In this document: one piece after another, positions 17,336-25,067 of the stretch
How the letters are laid out: the number at the start of each line of letters is the position of its first letter
Position numbering within the stretch: the stretch's first letter is position 1
Assembly (NCBI RefSeq): GCF_039545795.1
Contig: NZ_CP154260.1
Coordinates: forward strand, 5,895,001-5,959,000
DNA from: Chitinophaga niabensis
GTDB lineage: Bacteria; Bacteroidota; Bacteroidia; Chitinophagales; Chitinophagaceae
Direction: 5' to 3'
DNA length: 64,000 nt
Program-made: the position numbers and the translations under genes
Notes under the pieces: model-generated
Seen by the model: only the letters and a program-made list of their open reading frames with translations
Databases searched by the model: none
Told to the model about the DNA's origin: nothing

Positions 17336-19483
17336 ATGAGAAGCATGTACAAATCGCTGCCGGTATGGCTTACCGGCCTTTCTTTACTGACAGTTTCCGC
17401 ACAACCAGTGCTGGCACAGGAAAAAAAAGAACTCACTTTCGACCAGATCTTTACCCGTCCGGTGAGCATTACGGAAACCCTTCCTTTCATCCGCGGCTGG
17501 GCAGACAAAGATCATTATATCGAATCCCGCTCAGGGCAGCAGCTTTCAGTAGATGCCAAAACCGGCAAAACAACTCCTTACGTGCAACCTCCCGCTACCG
17601 GTAACACGGTAAGCGTGAAGAACAACGATATCTATATACAAAGACCCAACGGGGGAGAAGAGATCAGGCTCACCAGCAATGACGAGCTGGAAAAGAACCC
17701 TACCCTTTCCCCTGATGAAAAATATGTAGCGTTCACCCGTAATAACAACCTCTTTGCGATTGAAGTAGCCACTAAAAAAGAGATCCGGTATACCACTGAT
17801 GGTTCCGATGTGATCTATAACGGTTGGGCCTCCTGGGTATATTATGAAGAGATCCTGGGCCGCAGTTCCCGCTACCGCGCTTTCTGGTGGAGCCCGGATA
17901 GCCGCAAAATTGCTTTTATGCGTTTTGATGACAGCAAAGTACCCGTATTCCCCATCTATAGCGAAGTTGGCCAGCACGGTTTCCTGGAAAATACCCGTTA
18001 TCCGAAAGCAGGAGATACCAATCCTGAAGTGAAACTGGCCATCGTTCCTGTAACCGGCGGTAATATCACCTGGGCTGATTTTAATGCAAAAGACGATCAG
18101 TATTTCGGCACACCCTTCTGGTCACCTGACGGTTCTGCATTATGGGCACAATGGATGCCCCGTGAGCAAAACGACCTGATCATTTATGCGATCGACACGC
18201 AGAATGGCAGCAAGAAAATAGTGTATGAAGAAAAACAAAAGACCTGGGTAGATTGGTTTACGGATATCTATTTCCTGGCCAACAACAAAGGTTTCATTGT
18301 AAAAAGCGACAAATCCGGCTGGGATCATCTCTATCTCCATAATATGGATGGCAGCTTTAAAAAACAACTCACCAATGGCAACTGGCGCGTAAGAGATGTG
18401 CTGCAGGTAGATGAAAAAAAACAAACGGTTTTCTTCACTGCCCGCAAAGAAGCCAGCACCCGTTTTGATCTTTATAAAGTAGGTATCAACGGAGGAGAAC
18501 CACAACGCCTCACTTTCGGCGAATTCTCCCACGATGTGCGTTTATCACCAAACGGCGGAGACTATTTCATTACCACCTACAGCAACCTCACCACACCGCC
18601 TAAAATGACCTTACTAAACGATAAGGGAAAAGTGGTTCGTGAACTGGGCAATGCACATGGCGCTGCTTATGATACCTACAAACTGGCCATGCCGGAATTA
18701 AAAACCTACAAAACCCGCGATGGCCTTGAGTTACCACTCACCATCATCTGGCCGCTGAACATGGAATCCGGTAAAAAATATCCTGTGCTGATCAGTATCT
18801 ATGGTGGTCCGGATGCAGGAACAGTGTATGATTCCTGGAGGCCTAACCTCGCACAATCACAATGGTATGCAAAAGAAGGTATCATACAGGTGGCAATAGA
18901 TAACCGTGCCGCAGGGCATTTGGGCAAAGTAGGCATGAACTACATTCACCGCCAGCTTGGTAAATATGAGATAGAAGATTACATGGATGCCACTAAATGG
19001 CTCATCAGCCAACCCGGCGTGGATGCTTCAAAAGTTTGCATGACTGGTGGCAGTTATGGTGGTTATATGACCTGTATGGCACTCACCTATGGCGCAGAAG
19101 TGTTCACCCATGGAATGGCCAACTTCTCTGTAACTGACTGGGCGCTGTACGATAGTCATTATACCGAACGTTTCATGGATACGCCCAAAGACAATCCGGA
19201 AGGTTACAAACTCACCAATGTGATGACCCATGCCGCCAAATATAAAGGACTGCTGCGCATTGTACATGGCACCATGGATGACAACGTACACCTCCAGAAC
19301 ACCATTCAGCTGGTAAACAAGTTCCAGGACCTCGGCAAACACTTTGAACTCATGCTTTATCCCGGTGAACGTCATGGATGGGGAGGGGCCAAAGGAACCC
19401 ATTCACGGAATGAATCCTACCGTTTCGTATATGAGAACCTGTTAGGTAAGCCATTACCCCGTTTATTCCAGGGAACGAACTGA
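17336..19483 (+). CDS. Dipeptidyl peptidase IV-type serine protease (S9)
   Basis: 715 residues with a signal peptide (about 1-27, ending PVLAQE). The N-terminal beta-propeller (about 30-470) has blades such as NPTLSPDEKYVAFTRNNNLF and FWWSPDSRKIAFMRFDDSKVP; WVYYEEILGRSSRYRAFWWSP contains the YEEI/V double-Glu motif that binds the substrate amino terminus in DPP-IV. The C-terminal alpha/beta-hydrolase has the nucleophile GGSYGGYMT, an Asp in GTMDDNVH and the His in GERHGW. It removes X-Pro or X-Ala dipeptides from peptide N-termini in the periplasm. The start could also be MYKSLP (17345). A TTG-N21-TATTTTCG promoter-like pair precedes it near 17258-17289. Confidence 0.93.
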   Translation: MRSMYKSLPVWLTGLSLLTVSAQPVLAQEKKELTFDQIFTRPVSITETLPFIRGWADKDHYIESRSGQQLSVDAKTGKTTPYVQPPATGNTVSVKNNDIYIQRPNGGEEIRLTSNDELEKNPTLSPDEKYVAFTRNNNLFAIEVATKKEIRYTTDGSDVIYNGWASWVYYEEILGRSSRYRAFWWSPDSRKIAFMRFDDSKVPVFPIYSEVGQHGFLENTRYPKAGDTNPEVKLAIVPVTGGNITWADFNAKDDQYFGTPFWSPDGSALWAQWMPREQNDLIIYAIDTQNGSKKIVYEEKQKTWVDWFTDIYFLANNKGFIVKSDKSGWDHLYLHNMDGSFKKQLTNGNWRVRDVLQVDEKKQTVFFTARKEASTRFDLYKVGINGGEPQRLTFGEFSHDVRLSPNGGDYFITTYSNLTTPPKMTLLNDKGKVVRELGNAHGAAYDTYKLAMPELKTYKTRDGLELPLTIIWPLNMESGKKYPVLISIYGGPDAGTVYDSWRPNLAQSQWYAKEGIIQVAIDNRAAGHLGKVGMNYIHRQLGKYEIEDYMDATKWLISQPGVDASKVCMTGGSYGGYMTCMALTYGAEVFTHGMANFSVTDWALYDSHYTERFMDTPKDNPEGYKLTNVMTHAAKYKGLLRIVHGTMDDNVHLQNTIQLVNKFQDLGKHFELMLYPGERHGWGGAKGTHSRNESYRFVYENLLGKPLPRLFQGTN

Positions 19484-19496
19484 TAAACGCTTCGTA

Positions 19497-19538
19497 AAAC
19501 GACAAAGGCCACCGAATGATCGGTGGCCTTTGTCGTTT
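19497..19538 (+). terminator. Long terminator hairpin after the DPP-IV gene
   Basis: Perfect 19-bp stem (arms 19497-19515 and 19520-19538, AAACGACAAAGGCCACCGA on the left) with an ATGA loop; it starts 14 bp after the stop. Confidence 0.9.
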
Positions 19539-19553
19539 ATTCAATGATATAGG

Positions 19554-19622
19554 GGCAAAAAAACAGGGCTGCAAGAATACAGCCCCGAAAAATTTTAACC
19601 ATATCTTTATTGAAAAACCTGT
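19554..19622 (-). ncRNA. Repeat element copy B: candidate small RNA
   Basis: Minus strand CAGGTTTTTCAATAAAGATATGG (a divergent form of the core, with TAGGA changed to ATAAAGA), then a hairpin with the same TTCT loop (GGGCTG stem with one mismatch) and seven T. The stem bases differ from copies A, C and D but still pair. It is the most divergent copy in its core yet keeps the architecture. Downstream of the DPP-IV gene and antisense to no gene. Confidence 0.42.
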
Positions 19623-19624
19623 TA

Positions 19625-19716
19625 CGAATTTCCATAATTTAGAGATAACCCTAATCTACAAACTAGCGAACGCTATATTTTATCTGGTAAACGTTCCAAA
19701 AACACCCTTAAACGAT
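19625..19716 (-). promoter_or_regulatory. Copy B upstream region with three 21-bp-spaced 9-mers
   Basis: Minus strand AGCGTTCGC (19666-19674), AACGTTTAC (19687-19695) and ATCGTTTAA (19708-19716), each 21 bp from the next. The position of the -7 box in the other copies holds a weak GAAATTCG (19625-19632), 34 bp from the nearest repeat. Confidence 0.4.
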
Positions 19717-19794
19717 TCTGTAAGAAGTCATTATTTACCCCAAAATGGGCCGCAAGATAAGTTTGTAGAGGAGACTTATGGGGTTGTAGAAATG

Positions 19795-19858
19795 CAAAAC
19801 GGCGGTAAGAATACCGCCGTTGTAATAATTTTAACCATATCCTATGAAAAACCTGAAC
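19795..19858 (-). ncRNA. Repeat element copy C: candidate small RNA
   Basis: Minus strand CAGGTTTTTCATAGGATATGG, then an AT-rich linker and a perfect 7-bp hairpin GGCGGTA-TTCT-TACCGCC followed by GTTTTG. The best-conserved copy together with D. It begins three to four bases downstream of a perfect -7 box. The copy is separated from copy B by about 80 bp and is followed by an AT-rich stretch up to csaA. Confidence 0.52.
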
Positions 19859-19928
19859 CAAAGATAGGGTGGTTTTTATGCCTTGCAACCCTGTTTCCGT
19901 GAACGTAGCATAATTGTTCGTGAAGCAT
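19859..19928 (-). promoter_or_regulatory. Copy C promoter and paired LytTR-like sites
   Basis: Minus strand TATCTTTG (19859-19866) is a perfect -7 box, with TTG 19 bp upstream (19886-19888). Direct repeats TACGTTCAC (19899-19907) and ATGCTTCAC (19920-19928) are spaced by 12 bp; TACGTTCAC fits the LytTR half-site with its GTT core best of all copies. Confidence 0.5.
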
Positions 19929-19985
19929 GGAAAAAGGGCTTTTTGCAGACACATTATTATTAATTTTAAATTAAATTATTATTCC

Positions 19986-20324
19986 CTACGCAATCCTATG
20001 GCCGTTTTTAACCGGTCTATCCGGCTGTAGTAGCACTATTTCTTTCTCATCCCCTACCACGCCCAATACCAGGCATTCGGAGAAAAAGTTGGCGATCTGC
20101 TTCACAGGGAAGTTGATCACCGCAACTACCTGCCGGCCAATAAGTTCCTCAGGCTGATATAATTTAGTGATCTGCGCGGAAGAACGCTTCAGGCCTATCT
20201 CTGCACCAAAATCCACTTCCAATTGATAAGCCGGGTTGCGCGCTTTCTCAAATACCTGCGCTTTTACGATAGTGCCTACATGCATGCGCACTTTTTCAAA
20301 GTCGTTCCATGTAATTGTTTCCAT
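19986..20324 (-). CDS. csaA: CsaA-type tRNA-binding domain protein
   Basis: 112 residues, full length for CsaA (about 110). The whole chain is a single OB-fold tRNA-binding domain: FEKVRMHVGTIVKAQVFEKARNPAYQLEVDFG, then LKRSSAQITKLYQPEELIGRQVVAVINFP with the conserved QIT segment, and LVLGVV followed by VLLQPDRPV. CsaA dimers bind tRNA and unfolded proteins and have been linked to protein export in Bacillus; in Bacteroidota the role is unproven. Single leftward gene. Confidence 0.92.
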   Translation of the reverse strand: METITWNDFEKVRMHVGTIVKAQVFEKARNPAYQLEVDFGAEIGLKRSSAQITKLYQPEELIGRQVVAVINFPVKQIANFFSECLVLGVVGDEKEIVLLQPDRPVKNGHRIA

Positions 20325-20385
20325 GCAATAAATGTTTAATAAAGGGAAAATAGCACTTACGGGGGAGAATTCGGGGGTTTAGGAC

Positions 20386-20450
20386 AAAAAAATAGGGCAG
20401 TTAGAAAACCGCCCTCAGTATTTTTAACCATATCCTATGAAAAACCTGAA
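20386..20450 (-). ncRNA. Repeat element copy D: candidate small RNA
   Basis: Minus strand CAGGTTTTTCATAGGATATGG, a linker, then a hairpin (GGGCGGTT-TTCT-AACTGCCC, one mismatch) and seven T. The loop is again TTCT and the stem differs in bases from the other copies. It lies in the roughly 250-bp gap between csaA and the aldo/keto reductase gene, both on the minus strand, so it could also terminate read-through from the reductase gene. Confidence 0.5.
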
Positions 20451-20520
20451 CAAAGATAGGCAGGCGTTCCATATCCGGTTATAGCTTTCCGTAAAAGACA
20501 GGTTTTATCTCGTAAACGTC
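20451..20520 (-). promoter_or_regulatory. Copy D promoter and paired LytTR-like sites
   Basis: Minus strand TATCTTTG (20451-20458), a perfect -7 box; direct repeats GTCTTTTAC (20491-20499) and GACGTTTAC (20512-20520) are spaced by 12 bp. The distance from box to near repeat is 33 bp, identical to copy C. Confidence 0.48.
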
Positions 20521-20574
20521 TTGAAAATTGTGCTGTTAACATAGATTTAACCAGTGCAATTCCCCCTGCTCACT

Positions 20575-21564
20575 CTAGTGGGTTGGTGCATTAGGGGCAG
20601 TACCCATAATAGCATCAATCTCCTTCATCAATTCCGGTGTCAATTGCGCATAAATCTCCAGTGCTTTCAGGTTTTCCGTCAGTTGCGCCTCTTTGGTAGC
20701 TCCCAGGATAGCGGATGTAACATGCGGGTTTTTAATGACCCAGGCAATGGAAAGTGTAGCAAGGCTGGTACCCAGTTTATCTGATACGCTTTGCAATTTT
20801 GCCACCCTGGCCAGGTTAGCGTCCAGTAAGTTCCTGTTTTTCAACCACTCATACCCTTGCAAACCTAAACGGGAACCCTCAGGGATACCATTATTATACT
20901 TACCGGTGAGGATACCGGAAGCCAGCGGACTGAAAATGGTATTACCCAAACCCACGGTTTCATAAATACGGGCGTATTCCAGCTCTACTTTCTCCCTTCT
21001 GAACAAATTATACTCCGGTTGCTCCACAACAGGCCCAATGAGGTTGTTTTGCTTAGCAATCATATGCGCTTCCATGATCTCGGAGGCAGCCCATTCTGAG
21101 GTACCCCAGTAAAGGATCTTTCCCTGCTGGATCAGGATGTTCATGGTCCATACCACTTCTTCCATCGGCACATTCCTGTCCGGCCTGTGGCAATAGAAAA
21201 TATCCAGGTAGCTCAGTTGCAAACGCTCCAGCGCTTCATGGCAGGCTTCTACTAAGTGCTTGCGGCTCAGGCCTGTTTGATTGGGTTTGTTCTTTTCTCC
21301 CCTCCAGCCAAAATAAGCCTTGCTGGAAATGATATAGGAACTACGGTCCCAGTTCTTTTTCTTCAACACACGGCCCATCATCTTTTCAGACTCGCCAAGG
21401 GCATAGATCTCTGCATTGTCAAAAAAGTTGATCCCATTGTCATAAGCAACACCCATCAGCTGGTCAGACAATGAATCATCTACCTGCCCATGAAAGGTTA
21501 CCCAGCTGCCAAAAGACAATACGCTGAGCTGTAATCCGGATTTACCAAGTCTTCTATATTCCAT
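20575..21564 (-). CDS. Aldo/keto reductase, Kv-channel beta-subunit-like
   Basis: 329 residues forming an (alpha/beta)8 barrel of the AKR6 type. The N-terminus MEYRRLGKSGLQLSVLSFGSW is typical, with the catalytic tetrad represented by Asp and Tyr in FFDNAEIYALGESE, Lys in SSKAYFGW and His in DIFYCHRPD. The NADPH-binding end is ISPL-like FSPLASGILTGKY and SAILGATKEAQLTENLKA. It reduces aldehydes or ketones with NADPH in the cytoplasm; no channel partner is nearby. It ends in a promoter/element-rich gap. Confidence 0.93.
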   Translation of the reverse strand: MEYRRLGKSGLQLSVLSFGSWVTFHGQVDDSLSDQLMGVAYDNGINFFDNAEIYALGESEKMMGRVLKKKNWDRSSYIISSKAYFGWRGEKNKPNQTGLSRKHLVEACHEALERLQLSYLDIFYCHRPDRNVPMEEVVWTMNILIQQGKILYWGTSEWAASEIMEAHMIAKQNNLIGPVVEQPEYNLFRREKVELEYARIYETVGLGNTIFSPLASGILTGKYNNGIPEGSRLGLQGYEWLKNRNLLDANLARVAKLQSVSDKLGTSLATLSIAWVIKNPHVTSAILGATKEAQLTENLKALEIYAQLTPELMKEIDAIMGTAPNAPTH

Positions 21565-21583
21565 GATGTGTTTTTGTAGGTAT

Positions 21584-21591
21584 CAAAAATA
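21584..21591 (-). promoter_or_regulatory. -7 box (TATTTTTG) of the aldo/keto reductase gene
   Basis: Perfect TAnnTTTG on the minus strand, 19 bp upstream of the ATG at 21564. Confidence 0.5.
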
Positions 21592-21691
21592 AATATTCAT
21601 TGAGCCATTTGGAAGCCCTGAAAAATAATACTTTGGCATGGTTGTTGAAACTTTTGGGCAGGAAATTTTAGGTTAAAAAAATAGGTTAAAG

Positions 21692-21725
21692 CAAAAGAAC
21701 CCGGTCAAATGACCGGGTTCTTTTG
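21692..21725 (-). terminator. Terminator of the coaX-lptC operon
   Basis: Perfect 16-bp palindromic stem CAAAAGAACCCGGTCA / TGACCGGGTTCTTTTG with a two-base loop, 20 bp past the lptC stop. Confidence 0.9.
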
Positions 21726-21744
21726 TTATAGTAAGTTCTGGTAT

Positions 21745-22296
21745 TTATTCTAAGCCCATCATGCTATCCCTTGGAGAGATGATCCCGTTCACATTATGGA
21801 AATTGATCTCGGACATGTCCTGGTTTGCATCCAACCCTATGCTGTAAATAGTATCCAGGGGAGTAGACACCCGGCAAAACCTTTCCGTCACAAATTTGGC
21901 CTTCTTGGAATCCCATCTCAGGTCTTTGCAATCCAGGCGCTGGAATTTCTGCAGGTCAAGGAATACCACACTGTCGCGCAGGTAAACATCATTCTCCCCG
22001 TCCATCAGTTTACCGTATTTGGAGGTAAGTACACTCGTAATAGTGAGGGAATCGCTGTAAAATACAACTTTCAGGCCCTGCGGGAACTCTGTGTAAGGAG
22101 GAGTGGCCATATGCCTTTCCATGTAGGGAGCAGTAAGGATCCCCTTTACATGGGCCGTTTGGCTCATAATCGTTTCAATATCATAAGCCTGCTCCACACC
22201 CAGTTTGCTCTTGTCGAATGCCCTAACAGCACTCATGTCGTTTTCACAACTGCAGAAAACAAGTACAATAGCCAGGTAGGAAAGTAACAGCTTCAT
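21745..22296 (-). CDS. lptC: LPS export periplasmic protein LptC (lipoprotein form)
   Basis: 183 residues. A short lipoprotein signal ends in the lipobox LVFCSC, so the protein is probably anchored by lipid instead of the usual transmembrane helix. The mature part has the LptC beta-jellyroll pattern: SQTAHVKGILTAPYM, YTEFPQGLKVVFYSDSL, SVLTSKYGKL, and NVNGIISPRDS at the end. LptC takes LPS from the LptB2FG transporter and passes it to LptA. It is the last gene of a leftward unit after an outer membrane protein gene, 9 bp away. Confidence 0.88.
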   Translation of the reverse strand: MKLLLSYLAIVLVFCSCENDMSAVRAFDKSKLGVEQAYDIETIMSQTAHVKGILTAPYMERHMATPPYTEFPQGLKVVFYSDSLTITSVLTSKYGKLMDGENDVYLRDSVVFLDLQKFQRLDCKDLRWDSKKAKFVTERFCRVSTPLDTIYSIGLDANQDMSEINFHNVNGIISPRDSMMGLE

Positions 22297-22305
22297 GTCT
22301 ATCTA

Positions 22306-23613
22306 TTAGTCATATTTGGTCTTAATAAACCAACGATCGCTCAAAGTAAAGCCGAGCGTAAGTTTATAATAAGTCTCTTTCAGTGCTACGTTCACATCTC
22401 CACGGGTACCTACTTCAAAAGCAGCGTTGATCATGGAGAACTGGTTGAATGCCGGCATGATCCTTCTGATCGGGAAACCTGCGCCAACGGAAAAGCCCAT
22501 CTCGCTCATGCTTTTATTACCGAGTTTGATATAATCCTTGCCATAGAATCCACCCAGGCGGTAAGTTACTTTATTCCAATAACCGGTAAAAGACTGGGCA
22601 TTGGGAATAAATTGGCCACCTACACTCAGTTTCCAGCTATTCTGGGTAGAATCGGGTGCGCCGTAGTTCCTGTATTTGCTCCATTGTGAAGTGTTGAAAT
22701 CAGCACCAATGGCAAATTTGTCTGCTTTTGTGAGCATGATACCACCACCCAGCTGCTGCGGATAAATGATATCGCCATTCACTCCTTTCTTGTACTCAAC
22801 GGTATCCTGCGTATCATATTCATCAGAAGATGGATCGTAGAATAATGTTTCCCTCATGGTTTCGCGGCGGGCAGTGAGTTTTTGCTCAAAGCTTCCGCTG
22901 GCTCCGATGGACAGCTCCAGGTCTTTGCTCAGATCAATGGTCTGTTGCACACCCAGGCTATAAAAGAAGCTGCCATAGCTGGTACGGCGGTTATGCCTTG
23001 AAGGCAGGATGGTGGAAGTGACCGGGTACAATTCCTTGGTGCTGTTATTCACATTCCCAAAGAGATAACCAAAGTTCACCCCTACGCTGAAACCTCCGAA
23101 ACCAATACCGGAACCAATATAGGCCTGGTACACGCCACCACTTCCTTCATATTGATGAACAACGTTCACCGTGTCAGGAGTGGCATCAGGGAAAAATATC
23201 TTCTGTTCTCCTTCTGCAATATTGTAACTCACGCGGCTCATGGGACGTAGTCCAATGTTCATGCCCCATTTTTTACCCAGCGGTAAACCCAACTGAAGAT
23301 AACTCAGGGTACCAAAACCGGCGCGGGAGTTATTTTCTCCGTTGTTCAGTCTGCGTACGCCACCATTTAGCCCTACATCAAATGTAACGAGCTGCAGATG
23401 GGCATAACTGGCCGGATTGAGAAAGTTGACTGATTGGGCATCGGCATAAGCCTGCGCAACACCTCCCATACCAAGATTGACGGCATTTTGAGAGCGCGAA
23501 AGCTCTCCCAAACCAAAGCGCGAGTAGGGGGAATTATCCTGAGCGGCGGCATTCCTTGCGGAAAGTACACATACGCCAAACAGGCAAAAGAAGCTAGCTT
23601 TTGTCCAATACAT
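22306..23613 (-). CDS. Outer membrane beta-barrel protein, FadL/PorV-like
   Basis: 435 residues with a signal peptide (about 1-24, ending NAAAQ). The mature N-terminus NSPYSRFGLGELSRSQNAVNLGMGG and NFLNPASYAHL is the pattern of Bacteroidota FadL/PorV-like barrels (the NPAS turn after the first strands). The remainder alternates amphipathic strands (VGVNFGYLFGN, KLSVGGQFIPNA, AFEVGTRGDVNVALKETYYKLTLGFTLS) and ends in an aromatic/charged residue. The function is unknown; such barrels transport hydrophobic compounds or support secretion. It overlaps the end of coaX by 20 bp and sits between coaX and lptC. Confidence 0.82.
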   Translation of the reverse strand: MYWTKASFFCLFGVCVLSARNAAAQDNSPYSRFGLGELSRSQNAVNLGMGGVAQAYADAQSVNFLNPASYAHLQLVTFDVGLNGGVRRLNNGENNSRAGFGTLSYLQLGLPLGKKWGMNIGLRPMSRVSYNIAEGEQKIFFPDATPDTVNVVHQYEGSGGVYQAYIGSGIGFGGFSVGVNFGYLFGNVNNSTKELYPVTSTILPSRHNRRTSYGSFFYSLGVQQTIDLSKDLELSIGASGSFEQKLTARRETMRETLFYDPSSDEYDTQDTVEYKKGVNGDIIYPQQLGGGIMLTKADKFAIGADFNTSQWSKYRNYGAPDSTQNSWKLSVGGQFIPNAQSFTGYWNKVTYRLGGFYGKDYIKLGNKSMSEMGFSVGAGFPIRRIMPAFNQFSMINAAFEVGTRGDVNVALKETYYKLTLGFTLSDRWFIKTKYD

Positions 23614-24337
23614 TGAGTTCTACGATTGAATTTAAACCTTTATACATTAAATACGGGCTTGCAAATATCTTCTTTTTAAGGCGGGAAGCAAAAAAATCCA
23701 AATTACCCCCTGTTAAAAGCACGTTAAAGTTCCGGTACCTGTTCCCGTAAGATGCAATCATACCGGCCACTTCGGCCAATGCACCCTCTTGAACTCCGCT
23801 TAAAATACTTTGCCGGGTGTTAAAACCCACAAAAGCGTATTGCGTACTGGCCTTAATGAGCGGCAATTTGTCCGTAAATGTATGCAGGGCGCGGAACCGC
23901 ATGTCTATTCCCGGGCTGATCCCCCCTCCCAGGAACTCTCCTGACCTGCTCAGAAAATTATAGGTAATGGCAGAGCCTGTGCCGATAATAAGGTTATGCT
24001 GGCCCGGAAAAAGGACCCATGCACCACAAGCCAGTGCAATCCTGTCTACCCCCAGCGTTTCCGGCTTTTCATAGACCAGTTTGATGGGTAATGGGGTGGA
24101 ATGGCTCAGTCTGAGAAAGAAAGTTTGCCCCGCCAGCAGGGTCTCCAGCTCCTCCGGATGGTCTACCACGGAAGAAAGTATGGCCGCTTTGGGATGATAT
24201 TGGTCCAGTGCTTTCCGCACATCCTGCACCAGGTTGGCTTCTGAAAAAAAGAGTTCCTGCTGCAATTCCCCATTTAACATCACACCACATTTCAGGCGGG
24301 AATTACCCAGGTCCAGGCAAAAAACGCATCCATTCAT
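23594..24337 (-). CDS. coaX: Type III pantothenate kinase
   Basis: 247 residues, full length. It phosphorylates pantothenate in the first step of coenzyme A synthesis, in the cytoplasm. Motifs: the N-terminal phosphate loop CLDLGNSRLKCGVM (DxGNS/T-x-K), the LGVDRIALACGAW motif (GVDRxxAxxGA) in the middle, GTGSAITYNF with the adenine-binding GT, and GGGISPGIDMRFRALH. It is preceded by a LON-domain gene (9 bp gap) and overlaps the outer membrane protein gene, so these are co-transcribed. Confidence 0.96.
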   Translation of the reverse strand: MNGCVFCLDLGNSRLKCGVMLNGELQQELFFSEANLVQDVRKALDQYHPKAAILSSVVDHPEELETLLAGQTFFLRLSHSTPLPIKLVYEKPETLGVDRIALACGAWVLFPGQHNLIIGTGSAITYNFLSRSGEFLGGGISPGIDMRFRALHTFTDKLPLIKASTQYAFVGFNTRQSILSGVQEGALAEVAGMIASYGNRYRNFNVLLTGGNLDFFASRLKKKIFASPYLMYKGLNSIVELNVLDKS

Positions 24338-24346
24338 GGCGCCAAG

Positions 24347-24982
24347 TTAGAAATTATCTACGGATAAATCCCGGAAGTGGCCGTTCAGTTTCACGCGGTC
24401 TTTCAGTCTTTCCATCTCTGTCATCAAAGGGATCACCTTCAGCAGATGGCGTTTCAGGTACTCCAGCCTTTGCAGTTCCTTGAAAAGATGCAACACTTCA
24501 TACTCCTCCTGCAAAGAAAGCCCGGCATGATGCGCCAGGTCATAAGCCCTCAATTGTTCGTCCGAACGGGAAAAGGATTTGTTCACCTGCAGGATCTGGT
24601 GCAATTCCCGCACCGCCAGCAATACCTGTTTGCGGAGCAGGACATTGCTACGCTCCTCATTATCAGGATAGTTCACAATCGCCCCGGCATATAGTTTATT
24701 GGGCAATTCCCGGATCACTTCCAGGATGCGGAAAACACGGATCCCCTGGGTTTTGATGTCTAATTCTCCATTATTATATTCCTTCTCCACACTGATCACC
24801 TCCACCAAAGTGCCAAATTCACTTACTTTCTTATCTATCACCGCAGGAATGCCAAAGGGCTTTTTTTCTGCGATACATTCCCTGATCAATTGCTTATAAC
24901 GGGGTTCAAATATGTGCAGGTTCAACTGTTCTTCCGGGTATACTACAATGCCTAATGGAAATATGGGAATAAAATTGGTCAT
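24347..24982 (-). CDS. LON peptidase substrate-binding domain protein
   Basis: 211 residues from the ATG at 24982; the frame is open to 25120 but the typical start of the domain is MTNFIPIFPLGIVVYPEEQL. It has only the Lon N-terminal domain: LNLHIFEPRYKQLIRECIAEKKPFGIP, LVEVISVEKEYNNGELDIKTQGIRVFRI, and a helical C-terminal half. The protease parts are absent. The function of such stand-alone domains is unclear. It heads the leftward unit with coaX. The true start is 86 bp from the divergent methyltransferase start. Confidence 0.88.
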   Translation of the reverse strand: MTNFIPIFPLGIVVYPEEQLNLHIFEPRYKQLIRECIAEKKPFGIPAVIDKKVSEFGTLVEVISVEKEYNNGELDIKTQGIRVFRILEVIRELPNKLYAGAIVNYPDNEERSNVLLRKQVLLAVRELHQILQVNKSFSRSDEQLRAYDLAHHAGLSLQEEYEVLHLFKELQRLEYLKRHLLKVIPLMTEMERLKDRVKLNGHFRDLSVDNF

Positions 24983-25054
24983 AATGCTAAAATACATTTT
25001 TTGGTTAAAATCCTTTACTGCTATAAGCCCTATAGTATGATGGTTTAAAAAATA

Positions 25055-25062
25055 TATCTTTG
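25055..25062 (+). promoter_or_regulatory. -7 box (TATCTTTG) directly before the methyltransferase gene
   Basis: Perfect TAnnTTTG ending 5 bp before the ATG at 25068, which predicts a leaderless mRNA if it is used. Confidence 0.4.
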
Positions 25063-25067
25063 CCGGC

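Noticed and set aside
19516..19902. 128-residue open frame on the + strand
   Set aside because: It crosses the copy B and copy C elements, begins in the loop of the DPP-IV terminator and has no protein-like pattern or family.
19673..19954. 93-residue open frame on the minus strand
   Set aside because: It runs through the repeat-element operators and the conserved RNA block; composition is noncoding-like.
3303..20520. CRISPR array or insertion sequence as the explanation of the repeats
   Set aside because: The copies are dispersed, one orientation, not regularly spaced by unique spacers, and no transposase, terminal inverted repeat or target-site duplication is seen.
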